Assembly: GCF_000154845.1 (NCBI RefSeq)
Contig: NZ_DS981484.1
Coordinates: 42,354-106,353 of the forward strand
DNA: 64,000 bases
Direction: 5' to 3'
Source of the DNA: Phocaeicola coprocola DSM 17136
GTDB lineage: Bacteria; Bacteroidota; Bacteroidia; Bacteroidales; Bacteroidaceae
Part shown: in pieces, positions 39,033 to 48,231 of the stretch
Layout of the letters: each line of letters starts with the position of its first letter
How positions within the stretch are numbered: position 1 is the first letter of the stretch
Position numbers and translations under genes: made by a program
Notes under the pieces: generated by a model
The model's input: the letters and a program-made list of their open reading frames with translations, nothing else
The model's database searches: none
Told to the model about the DNA's origin: nothing

Positions 39033-41909
39033 TTACAACTGAATGGTTTGTGAAGTTCCATTATATTTTACAACAATACCTTTAGCATTCATATCGAACG
39101 GCTTCGGGCTATTGGCATTCACTTGAATTATTTCGAATGTACGTTCTTTCAACATACCGTCAAACTCACCTGTACGTTCTCCTATTACCAATTGCTTTTT
39201 AGCTTCGTTGTAAGTCATCGGAATCATCGCATATTTACCTTGCTCATAATTATAGTTTACACCTTCATCTTCATATAAAGTAAAGGCAGCATCCGCACCC
39301 TGATAAACATACAACTTGATATGTTCTGCCTGCTTTTCATCCGTATACTGGATCTCAGGACCGAAAGGTACAATTGAACCGGCACGCACGAACAACGGAA
39401 TACGTTCGTAAGGAGCATCTACCATTTTCTTCTCACCACCTGCCTGGAACTTGCCAGTATAGAAGTCGTACCATCCTGCTGATTTCGGGAAATATACCTC
39501 ACGACTTCTGTCACCGTAGTGATAAACCGGAGAAACCATGAATGACGGACCGAACATGAACTGATCGCCAACATTGTTTACATTCGTATCGGCAGTAAAG
39601 TCCATTACCAGCGGACGCATAATCGTATAGTCGTTAAACCATGTCATACCAGCCAATGAGTAGATATACGGCATCATGCGGTAACGCAGTTTAGAATAGT
39701 AAACAACCGAATTGTAAGCCGGATGACCTTCGGGAGCAATTTCCCATATTTCGCGGAACGGATATTGTCCGTGTGCACGATACAACGGACAGAATGCACC
39801 AAACTGATACCAGCGTGCATTCAGTTCACGCCATTCCTTATAATCAGCATTTTCTGTTTTTGTTTCATTCCACTGTTTCTGTCCTGCTACATAGCGGTTC
39901 TCTACACAGAAACCACCAATATCCATTGTCCAGTAAGGTATACCGCTTACTGCAAAATTCAATCCGGCAGTAATCTGTGCTTTCATATCTTCCCAGCGGG
40001 TTCCTATATCACCACTCCATGTAGCTGTAGAATAACGCTGCAAACCGGCAAATCCAGAACGGGTAAGCAGGAAGACACGCTTATTATTGTCTACACTGCG
40101 CTGGCCGTCATAGATTGCTTCAGCATTCATCAGTGCATAAGCATTGAAATATTCGGCAGAAGGTCCCAATGCTGTAGGGCCGCATAAATCCTTGCGATAT
40201 TGCAAATCCGTACAGTCGCGTACGTTCGGTTCACTGGCATCCATCCACCAGGCATCAATACCCAACGGATAATAATGTTCGTACATCTGCTTCCAGAACA
40301 ATTTACGTGCATCTGCATCGTAAGCATCATAGAAGCCATAATGATAACCCGGACCTACCCAGTCTTTCAGGCTGTCCTTAACTGACTGCTGATAAATCCA
40401 GCCATTCTTATCAAACTCCTTGTAATGTTCGGTTGTTACATAGAATTTCGGCCATACAGAAATCATCATACGTCCGTGCATGGCATGAATGGAGTCGACC
40501 ATAGCCTGAGGATCAGGGAAACGGTTCTTGTCGAATTCATGACTTCCCCAGGCATCTTCCGGCCAGTGATTCCAGTCGAGGACAATATTATCAATCGGAA
40601 TCTGACGATCGCGGAAACCTTTCAATGCACCAAGCATTTCATCAGAGGTATTATACTTTTCACGGCTCTGCCAGAATCCCATCGCCCATTTCGGCATGAT
40701 AGGAGCTTTTCCGGTAAGAGTACGGTAACCGCTGATTACATCATCCATATTATCACCGGCTACAAAATAATAATCAAGCTGCTTGGTCATTTCACTCCAC
40801 CACGACTGCTTGCCCTGTTCTTTCGGATCAACCGGACTCAGTACACGCAGTCCCGAGTAAGAAACAGCTCCATCCGGCTCCCATTCTATTTTAAGAGGAA
40901 CTTTCTTTCCAGCTTCCAGGTTGACAGCAAATTTATAACTGTTCGGATTCCATGCCGTACGCCAGCGTTCAGGAACTACCAGTTCATTATTTATATATAC
41001 TTTCGTATAACCGGCATAATAAAGGATAAACTTAAACTCACCCGATTCTGAAGGTTCAATCATACCTTCATACGTTACTTTTGCTCCCATGAACGGGAAA
41101 TTCTCAGGCAGGTTAACTACCTTCGACAAGTCTTCACGTTTCAGATGTTCGAAATAAAGAGAAGGCTCACGGCGAACAATGGTTTCTGCTCCTGACTTTG
41201 CATCAGGTACATAAGTACCGGTCAGTGCTCCTTCCTTGCCGTCCTTGTCATATAGTTTAAATACCTGTCCTAGCTGAGAATAGTCATTGGGGTTACCAAA
41301 ACGACAAAGAGAATAACTGTCCAGCAGAACACCATAATTCTTGTTCGATACAATGAATGGAACAGATACCTTTGTATTATACTGGAACAACTCTTCGTTC
41401 TTTCCTTTATAGTTGAATTCCTCTGCCTGATGCTGACCCAGCCCATAAAAAGCTTCATCATCGGGAGATTCGAATACCTGACGGATTGAATATCCTTTGG
41501 TACCTTCCACTTCGATAGGAGTAAATGTCTTTCCTCCCCCCTTATTTTCCTGAAGAATCATCTTTCCGTTTTCATCCGTAAACCAGACTTCACCGGTAGA
41601 GCTTAAAACAAAAGCCTTGACTTCTTTGGTTGAAACAGTGATTGTATCTCCCTGCTGTGAAACAGTAAACGGAGTCTGTTTTTCTTGAGGAACAACAACC
41701 AGACTCTTTGAATCGGTAAATTTGCTTTCCGGAGTAGCAGATACATGTATCAACTTATCTCCCATTACCTGAAAACGAACCAGGCGAGTATCCTGTCCTC
41801 CCTTTTGCTGAACCTTAACGATGACACCATTATCTGTCTGTTCATAGACCTTGCCAGAGCAGGACCCAAAAATCAGCCCTGCCAACAAACAGTAAGAAAT
41901 GTTTTTCAT
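39033..41909 (-). CDS. GH31 alpha-xylosidase with PA14 domain
   Basis: 958 residues from the ATG at 41909, which gives a clean lipoprotein signal (FGSCSG, Cys17); two upstream ATGs exist. A PA14-type insert covers roughly residues 210-370 (YEGMIEPSESGEFKFILYYAGY). The GH31 barrel has nucleophile Asp557 in WWMDASEPN and acid/base Asp634 in WSGDIGTRW. A PA14 domain within GH31 is the hallmark of xyloglucan alpha-xylosidases such as those of Bacteroides ovatus and Cellvibrio. It trims xylose from the non-reducing end. It is the first gene of the GH31-GH2-GH3 operon. Confidence 0.93.
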   Translation of the reverse strand: MKNISYCLLAGLIFGSCSGKVYEQTDNGVIVKVQQKGGQDTRLVRFQVMGDKLIHVSATPESKFTDSKSLVVVPQEKQTPFTVSQQGDTITVSTKEVKAFVLSSTGEVWFTDENGKMILQENKGGGKTFTPIEVEGTKGYSIRQVFESPDDEAFYGLGQHQAEEFNYKGKNEELFQYNTKVSVPFIVSNKNYGVLLDSYSLCRFGNPNDYSQLGQVFKLYDKDGKEGALTGTYVPDAKSGAETIVRREPSLYFEHLKREDLSKVVNLPENFPFMGAKVTYEGMIEPSESGEFKFILYYAGYTKVYINNELVVPERWRTAWNPNSYKFAVNLEAGKKVPLKIEWEPDGAVSYSGLRVLSPVDPKEQGKQSWWSEMTKQLDYYFVAGDNMDDVISGYRTLTGKAPIMPKWAMGFWQSREKYNTSDEMLGALKGFRDRQIPIDNIVLDWNHWPEDAWGSHEFDKNRFPDPQAMVDSIHAMHGRMMISVWPKFYVTTEHYKEFDKNGWIYQQSVKDSLKDWVGPGYHYGFYDAYDADARKLFWKQMYEHYYPLGIDAWWMDASEPNVRDCTDLQYRKDLCGPTALGPSAEYFNAYALMNAEAIYDGQRSVDNNKRVFLLTRSGFAGLQRYSTATWSGDIGTRWEDMKAQITAGLNFAVSGIPYWTMDIGGFCVENRYVAGQKQWNETKTENADYKEWRELNARWYQFGAFCPLYRAHGQYPFREIWEIAPEGHPAYNSVVYYSKLRYRMMPYIYSLAGMTWFNDYTIMRPLVMDFTADTNVNNVGDQFMFGPSFMVSPVYHYGDRSREVYFPKSAGWYDFYTGKFQAGGEKKMVDAPYERIPLFVRAGSIVPFGPEIQYTDEKQAEHIKLYVYQGADAAFTLYEDEGVNYNYEQGKYAMIPMTYNEAKKQLVIGERTGEFDGMLKERTFEIIQVNANSPKPFDMNAKGIVVKYNGTSQTIQL

Positions 41910-42042
41910 ATTCATAAACCTATGTTTAAAGTTAAATACTAAATACATCTTTATCTCGTATTGCAAATTTAAACATTCCCCTATAAAACAACTAGTTATA
42001 ATGTTTTACAAAAGGGAAAGTTTTCAATACATAGGTCTATCA

Positions 42043-42071
42043 AATGTTTCTAACTTAGGTATAATTTGTTA
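42043..42071 (+). promoter_or_regulatory. candidate HTCS operator upstream of GH31
   Basis: TGTTTCT (42045-42051), six free bases, then GGTATAATTTGTTA (42058-42071). It lies 134 bp upstream of the GH31 start and overlaps the last codon of the HTCS gene. It matches the susC site at 20 of 29 positions. Confidence 0.6.
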
Positions 42072-45000
42072 CTTATCTTCCTTTTCCTGATATGCAGAAG
42101 GCAAAACCCCAAATTCTTCTTTAAAATAACGACTGAAATACTTAGGGTTATTAAATCCTACCTGAAAAGCGATTTCCGAAACATGAAGCTGACTGTCACG
42201 CAACAGTTGAGCTGCTCTTTTCAGACGAATTACACGAATAAACTCGATAGGAGTTTTTCCTGTAATCTGTAACATCTTCTTATACAAATGAACCCTGCTC
42301 ATGCCCAGTTCACGACTCAGCTCTTCTACCGACAGATCACTGCGAGAGATATTATCCTCTACATATTTTATAGCTTTCTCTATCAGCTTTTCATCCAAAG
42401 AAGTAATGACAATATCACTAGGCGCAGGATCGATAGTACCCTTTGACACATTATAACGGCTTAATTCTATCAGTTTTCTGATACGCAGAACCAGAATAGT
42501 CATATTAAACGGTTTCGTCACATAATCATCTGCCCCCATGGTCAATCCTTCCACTTTCGATTCCGTATTTTGTTTAGCTGAAAGCAGAATCACCGGAATG
42601 TGTGCTGTACGTTTATCTTCTTTTATCAAACGGCACAATTCGTTTCCATCCATTTCAGGCATCATAATATCACTAACCACCAAGTCGGGCATTTCTTCAC
42701 TGTTTTGCAAGATATCCCATGCCTCTTTTCCGTTCGATGCTAGTTTCACCCGATACTGCAATCCCAGACTATACTCCATAAACAGACGGAAATCGTCATT
42801 ATCATCTACAATCAGCAATAATGGGAATTTGCTCTTGTCGGCCTCTTCATTAGAGCGTCCTGCTACTTCAGGAAGTAAATCCGGAACCGGCATGGAGTTA
42901 GCCGGATGATATTGCACATCAACATGCTTCACTGGTATATGTACAACAAATACAGCTCCTTTACCGATATTATCGAAAACAGTGACATCTCCTCCATGTA
43001 AAGCAACAAAATCGTGTACCAGACTTAATCCAATGCCTGTACCGCTCGTTGCATCCACGTTTTCTTTGTTTTCTGTCTGATAAAAACGATCGAATATATG
43101 TTCCTTATCCGCATCACTTATTCCTACACCTGTATCGGCAACCTTTATTTCTATCACATCGATATCTTCCTGAATGTGCTCTACCATAACCGTAACCCTG
43201 CCACCTTCAGGAGTGAACTTAAACGCATTAGCCAGCAAATTCATCACAATCTTACCTACCTTGTCGGCATCGAAAGCCATTGTAAAGTGATCTACACTCG
43301 AAAAGAACGAAAAGTGTATCTGCTTTTTATCGGCCATCAGCAAGAAAGAATCGCATACCCCTTGTATGTAAGTAATGATATCTCCTTCAGAAAGTGATAA
43401 ATGATGAGAACTCATTTCACCTTTTCGGAAATCAAGCAACTGATTGACCAGTACCAGCAGACGATGTGCGTTGCGATACATAAGCTGAAGCCTCATTTTT
43501 CGAGATTCATCATTACTTTCTTCTTTCAGCATCTGTTCCAGCGGAGCAATAATCAGAGTCAGCGGAGTACGAAGTTCATGACTGATGTTGGTAAAGAAAC
43601 GGAACTTCATATTATTTACTTCCTCATTCTTGGCTACTTCCAGTTCTATCTGATGTAACTTGAACTTTTCTCTCTCACGCTTCAGCAAACGGAAACGTGC
43701 CAGGAACAGTAGTCCTACACCAATCATAAAATACAATAAATAAGCCCACCAGGACATCCAGAACGGAGGCAAGACTTCTATTTCAAGACTCGATACATCC
43801 TGACCGATATATCCGTCGCTATTGACAGCTTTCGCGCTCAGAATATACTTTCCGGGAGCCAAATTTGTAAAAGTCAGACTATGCACGCCCTCAGGCAGTG
43901 AAAGCCATTCTTTGTTAAAACCTTTAAGCTGATACATATAGCGTGTTTTCTCCGGCAAAAGCAAATTGTCGGAAGCCAGGAATATAGAAAAAATATTCTG
44001 CTTATAATCCAGCGTAAGTTTGCCTATACGATTAAGAGATTCTGGCAACAATACACGACCGTCTACACGTTCGCCTACTTGTATTTCTTTGTTGAACAAT
44101 GAAAGACCGGTAAACAACACCTTAGGAAGTAATTTATTATAACGAACATTTTCCGGACTAAATACATTTATGCCATACAGTCCTCCTAAAAGTATTGCTC
44201 CATTATTCAATTCACGGATAGACCTGAGATTAAAATCACAATTTTGAAGTCCATCTTTGTCATTATATACATGCGGAACAAACTGATAATCACCTGTATT
44301 ACCTTTCGTTACATTCAGATGAATCAGCTGGCGTGCCGATGTTACCCACATATCTCCGTTATTATCTTCTGCCACTCCTGCAATAATACCCCCGTTATCC
44401 GGCATGACATCAGACAAGCTCTTTACTTTTCCAGACTTTACATTATAGATATTAAGCCCGCCACGAGTGGCAATCCATACAAGTCCCCGACTATCTTTAA
44501 ATACCTGATTTATTTCATTATGAGTAATTCCTACACTATCTTTTTCCTGCAAAACAGCCTTTATCTTACGACTTTCTACATCAAAGACAGCCACTCCCTG
44601 ACTGGCAGTACCTATCACCAGATCGTTTTCATTGGTAAAGCACAAGGAAACAATATGATTATCATTTAAGCCTGCCTTCTCCAAATCTATCGTCTGAAAA
44701 CTATGATCAGAAGGATTCAGACATTGAATACCGGCATCCAAAAAGCCAATCCATATATTACCTTTCCGGTCTTCCTGCAAAGCCCAAATCTTATCACTCT
44801 GAAGCTTACTTCCATCACCGGCTTTAAACGAACGTACCGCAGTACCTTCGATACAATACAAGCCCCCATTGAATGTGCCTATCCACAGCTTCCCGTCAGA
44901 AGCTCTCAGCAAAGCAACAACAGGTTCTTCTCCCAATGTAAAATGTTTTTCTATTTGACGAGTAGTATAGTTCCAAAGCATTACTCCATTGTCATTTGTA

Positions 45001-46091
45001 CCCAGCCATGCCTTATCTTTTCCTTCAGGCTCTATACTTGTCACATCACCTGTATAATCTATTTCGAACTTAAATATGCTTTCGCCATAGTAAGAGATAC
45101 CCTTCTTGTAAGTTCCAACCCATACAATTCCATCTCTGTCTGTATACAACGTATAAACCGTATTATGAGATAGGCTCCGGTCTGTATTTTTCTCAGAAGA
45201 AACAGATACTACCCGTCCGTCAGCTTTCGTAAGAATATCTATACCGCTATAATCCTTGCCCATCCAAATTCTGCCTTTAGCATCCTGCGTAATGCTATGC
45301 ACAAAGTCAGAACGGTTACGCCAGCGTTCCGTAACGTCTTCCAGCCATTTTTCTTTCTCCCAATCGTATACCCACACGCCTGAGATACTATATATCCAAA
45401 TACATTCCTCCCGATCGACAAATAAGGAAAAATCAATTTGCTTACCATCCTGATTATCATTCTTCACTTCTTCCTTTATCCATCTGACAGTCAACCGGTC
45501 ACGATCAACACAAACCAGCAAGCCTGTATCATAGACAAATAAAATTCCATCCTTACACTCTGCTATATCCGAAATACCGACTAACGGCAATTTATGTTCC
45601 TGAAAAGAAAAACATGCCGGCTTACTGTTCTTATTATACCGGTAGCATCCCTCTCCCATTACATAAATCCAAACATTTTCCTTTGAATCGACAAAGATAT
45701 CACTTGGAACTCCTCTGCTTCCCAATGAAGTCATAAACGGAGTTAAATCGGTTTGAAACACTTCTTTTGCCTTGTCAAACAGTACATACCCCTTTGCTGT
45801 CTTTACCCAGAATTGCTCGTCAGGCAGTTCTACTATACTCTCTATAAAGTTATCAGGAAGTGAATTCTGATTATACTCCTGACGAGTAAAAACCTTAAAT
45901 GTATACCCATCGTAACAGTTTAACCCTGCTAATGTACCAAACCACATAAGTCCCTCACGGTCTTTATAAATACACCGTACAGAATTATTTGATAATCCGT
46001 CGGATACTTCGAGATGCTTAAACATGAAAGACTGCGCATGCAGGGAAAGCAATGAAAAAAGCAAGGCTAGCAAAGTGTATATTCTTATCAT
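42069..46091 (-). CDS. HTCS sensor/regulator of the xyloglucan locus
   Basis: 1,340 residues from the ATG at 46091, with signal peptide MIRIYTLLALLFSLLSLHAQ; the frame extends to a TTG further up, which is less likely. Fourteen or so propeller repeats are followed by a Y_Y_Y domain, a membrane helix near 770-790 and a kinase with His838 in SHELRTP. A receiver domain has Asp1141 in VSDIMMPEMDG, and a C-terminal AraC-type helix-turn-helix follows. The periplasmic sensor should bind a xyloglucan oligosaccharide and switch on the neighbouring operons. It is transcribed separately, behind tandem terminators of the susC operon. Confidence 0.94.
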   Translation of the reverse strand: MIRIYTLLALLFSLLSLHAQSFMFKHLEVSDGLSNNSVRCIYKDREGLMWFGTLAGLNCYDGYTFKVFTRQEYNQNSLPDNFIESIVELPDEQFWVKTAKGYVLFDKAKEVFQTDLTPFMTSLGSRGVPSDIFVDSKENVWIYVMGEGCYRYNKNSKPACFSFQEHKLPLVGISDIAECKDGILFVYDTGLLVCVDRDRLTVRWIKEEVKNDNQDGKQIDFSLFVDREECIWIYSISGVWVYDWEKEKWLEDVTERWRNRSDFVHSITQDAKGRIWMGKDYSGIDILTKADGRVVSVSSEKNTDRSLSHNTVYTLYTDRDGIVWVGTYKKGISYYGESIFKFEIDYTGDVTSIEPEGKDKAWLGTNDNGVMLWNYTTRQIEKHFTLGEEPVVALLRASDGKLWIGTFNGGLYCIEGTAVRSFKAGDGSKLQSDKIWALQEDRKGNIWIGFLDAGIQCLNPSDHSFQTIDLEKAGLNDNHIVSLCFTNENDLVIGTASQGVAVFDVESRKIKAVLQEKDSVGITHNEINQVFKDSRGLVWIATRGGLNIYNVKSGKVKSLSDVMPDNGGIIAGVAEDNNGDMWVTSARQLIHLNVTKGNTGDYQFVPHVYNDKDGLQNCDFNLRSIRELNNGAILLGGLYGINVFSPENVRYNKLLPKVLFTGLSLFNKEIQVGERVDGRVLLPESLNRIGKLTLDYKQNIFSIFLASDNLLLPEKTRYMYQLKGFNKEWLSLPEGVHSLTFTNLAPGKYILSAKAVNSDGYIGQDVSSLEIEVLPPFWMSWWAYLLYFMIGVGLLFLARFRLLKREREKFKLHQIELEVAKNEEVNNMKFRFFTNISHELRTPLTLIIAPLEQMLKEESNDESRKMRLQLMYRNAHRLLVLVNQLLDFRKGEMSSHHLSLSEGDIITYIQGVCDSFLLMADKKQIHFSFFSSVDHFTMAFDADKVGKIVMNLLANAFKFTPEGGRVTVMVEHIQEDIDVIEIKVADTGVGISDADKEHIFDRFYQTENKENVDATSGTGIGLSLVHDFVALHGGDVTVFDNIGKGAVFVVHIPVKHVDVQYHPANSMPVPDLLPEVAGRSNEEADKSKFPLLLIVDDNDDFRLFMEYSLGLQYRVKLASNGKEAWDILQNSEEMPDLVVSDIMMPEMDGNELCRLIKEDKRTAHIPVILLSAKQNTESKVEGLTMGADDYVTKPFNMTILVLRIRKLIELSRYNVSKGTIDPAPSDIVITSLDEKLIEKAIKYVEDNISRSDLSVEELSRELGMSRVHLYKKMLQITGKTPIEFIRVIRLKRAAQLLRDSQLHVSEIAFQVGFNNPKYFSRYFKEEFGVLPSAYQEKEDK

Positions 46092-46316
46092 ATCACATAT
46101 CAATTTCTAAAGCAAAGAAAGTAAATTTTTGTAAAGCAAACAAACCTTTTACTTCCTTTTTTCTCTCTCGACACAATGACTAACTCAATCTGTTATCGTT
46201 GTATTCCGCATAAGCAAAAAACGATTTATCTATCTGAAATAAAAGGAGTTGCATACCCATTCCCGAATACTATAAAAAATATCAGGATGAGTTACTTTTT
46301 CTTTGTACAAATTTTC

Positions 46317-46382
46317 AAAAAACATCAGCATAAATAAAACAAAACATGCTGATCTTTTCTGAGAAAGAACAGCATGTTTTTG
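46317..46382 (-). terminator. overlapping hairpins with alternative pairing
   Basis: AACATCAGCAT (from 46321) can pair with ATGCTGAT (46346-46353). The same middle arm (ACATGCTG, 46344-46351) can instead pair with CAGCATGT (46371-46378). T runs follow on the minus strand. It is either a double terminator or a switch in front of the HTCS gene. Confidence 0.6.
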
Positions 46383-46390
46383 TTCCATAT

Positions 46391-46438
46391 ATAAAAAGCC
46401 CTTCACACTTACACAAATAAGTGAAAGGTGTGAAGGGC
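46391..46438 (-). terminator. intrinsic terminator of the susC-GH5 operon
   Basis: An 11-bp perfect stem, GCCCTTCACAC (46398-46408) with 46428-46438. On the minus strand it is followed by TTTTTATAT, just after the GH5 stop. Confidence 0.88.
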
Positions 46439-46449
46439 AAAACTAGTAT

Positions 46450-48153
46450 TTATTTTATACCTTCCATCAATCCATTATATTCCAGTTCATCATAAACCTG
46501 CAAATTTTTACGGTCGAACACTCCATCACCTCTATCCCAGTAGAACGGAACGAGTCCACGAGCATTGGCCTCGCGTACAACACACTTATCGAAAGCAGCA
46601 CGCGACAAATCATGTCCTTCCTGAGCCTGCTGATCGGGCAAAGTACGACGGACAGCTGCAAATTCTCCAATAATAACAGGTACTCCCTGATCGGTAAACT
46701 TCTCTTTCAGCTTCTGGAACTGCGACTTTATATAATCTTCCCCACAGATATTATCCCATCTGCCTTCATACGTTCCGGTAGCATATTTTTTGTTTTCCTC
46801 ACCCCAGAAATAGAAAGCCTTTCCCCAGCTTTCATCATTTTCCATTCCACAGAACTGCCAGGAACTATAATAATGCACTTCCACACTCAAGCGGTCAGGA
46901 GTCATATCAACAGGCAAAGAAGTCATATACTGCATCGTTTTGTCTATGTCAGTAGAAGGTCCCTGAACAATCAGATTACGGTAAACATTCTTTCCACCGG
47001 TAGCTCTTACAGCATCCACAAAAGTCTGTTCGTATTTCAGCAAAGTAGCCATATCATCTTCATCTTCTACATTAGGCTCATTACATCCGGCAAACAGCAA
47101 ATGTTCATCATAGTCGCGGAAATAAGTGGCAATCTGTGTCCACAATACTTTCTGCTTATTATTTACCTCTTCACTATATCCGTTGGGAATATCATTTTCA
47201 AGCCATCCGCCATCCCAGTGTATATTCAGAATAGCATATAAATCGTTCTGCATGCAATAATCCACCACTTCCTTCACACGTGACAACCATGAAGATTTTA
47301 TTTCGTAAGTAGTTTCATCACTCAGATACTGATCCCATGCACACGGAATACGTACAGCATTGAATCCCATCTCACGTATCTTGTCTATCATGGCAAGGGT
47401 TGTAGCAGGATTTCCCCAAGCAGTTTCACCACCTGTTGCCTCCAGTGAGTTTCCCAAGTTCCATCCTATTTTGATATTTTTCATCAATTCAGGAGCATCC
47501 TGTTCCATTCCAGTTTTGTCAGCTTCAGGTACAGAAAGAGCTTCCTGAGTAACAGTAACAGATTCTGTCAGATTATCCAATGTAAATACAATGGTAGCAG
47601 TACGTATCTCTCCTGTTGCATTCTGAGCCACCATGAATGTTTCAGTACGTGTTTCTACCGCACGTGTATCCACATGTTGAATCCAGTCTGCATTAATGTC
47701 AATCTGACAATCACCGGTAGTCTGCATCTGTACTGTAAATTCTCCTCCTTCACCAGGCAACGTGTATTCATGCTCTTCTACCAGCAAATAGTCATTGGCA
47801 GTCTGTACCACCTTCACCGTTCCATTTACCTCAGCTCCTTTTACTGTAATTACAGCTGTTCGATTTTCTGTATTCGGATTTTCTGTGACATGTACCAAAT
47901 ATTTAGCTGTTTTTTCGGATGTTGAAACTTGTTGAACAACAGAACACCAGTCGGCTGCATCGGAAGTTACTTCATAAGCAGCATTAGACTGTATATACAA
48001 AAGAGCTTCACCCTCATGCTTTCCAAAAACCAGTTCCTCTTTCGAAATCTTCAGATATGGAGCACCGGTAGCATCATCTTCAGAGCAAGCACTCAACAGC
48101 AAACTCATTAAACAAGTAAGAGTTCCCAGAAAATAAATAAAAGTATTTTTCAT
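46450..48153 (-). CDS. GH5 endo-xyloglucanase-type lipoprotein with two BACON domains
   Basis: 567 residues. Lipoprotein signal (LLLSAC, Cys23), then two tandem BACON domains (about 33-117 and 120-210) and a GH5 catalytic domain from about 215. The acid/base is Glu359 in GCNEPN and the nucleophile Glu497 in IGEFAA; NIHWDGGW fits GH5_4. The Bacteroides ovatus homologue is, as I recall, a surface endo-xyloglucanase with one BACON domain acting as a spacer. By analogy this enzyme cuts the polymer outside the cell before import. It is the last gene of the susC operon, 78 bp after the binding protein. Confidence 0.92.
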   Translation of the reverse strand: MKNTFIYFLGTLTCLMSLLLSACSEDDATGAPYLKISKEELVFGKHEGEALLYIQSNAAYEVTSDAADWCSVVQQVSTSEKTAKYLVHVTENPNTENRTAVITVKGAEVNGTVKVVQTANDYLLVEEHEYTLPGEGGEFTVQMQTTGDCQIDINADWIQHVDTRAVETRTETFMVAQNATGEIRTATIVFTLDNLTESVTVTQEALSVPEADKTGMEQDAPELMKNIKIGWNLGNSLEATGGETAWGNPATTLAMIDKIREMGFNAVRIPCAWDQYLSDETTYEIKSSWLSRVKEVVDYCMQNDLYAILNIHWDGGWLENDIPNGYSEEVNNKQKVLWTQIATYFRDYDEHLLFAGCNEPNVEDEDDMATLLKYEQTFVDAVRATGGKNVYRNLIVQGPSTDIDKTMQYMTSLPVDMTPDRLSVEVHYYSSWQFCGMENDESWGKAFYFWGEENKKYATGTYEGRWDNICGEDYIKSQFQKLKEKFTDQGVPVIIGEFAAVRRTLPDQQAQEGHDLSRAAFDKCVVREANARGLVPFYWDRGDGVFDRKNLQVYDELEYNGLMEGIK

Positions 48154-48231
48154 AGTTCGTTATGGTTAATAGTTTAAGAGGCATACATATCTGGCAGCAG
48201 CCATCAATATGTATGCCTCTTTATATTTGTA

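Larger units (their letters stand above)
46092..46449 (-). other. HTCS leader region with tandem terminator-like hairpins
   Basis: This 358-bp gap separates GH5 from the HTCS gene. Three hairpins occupy 46317-46438 (described separately). Nothing resembling a full TAnnTTTG box stands out; TTTCTTTG at about 46112-46119 (minus strand) is the nearest. No open frame of interest. Confidence 0.5.

Noticed and set aside
39723..41051. Long open frames opposite the GH31 gene
   Set aside because: They are antisense shadows of a strongly supported enzyme gene, without motifs of their own.
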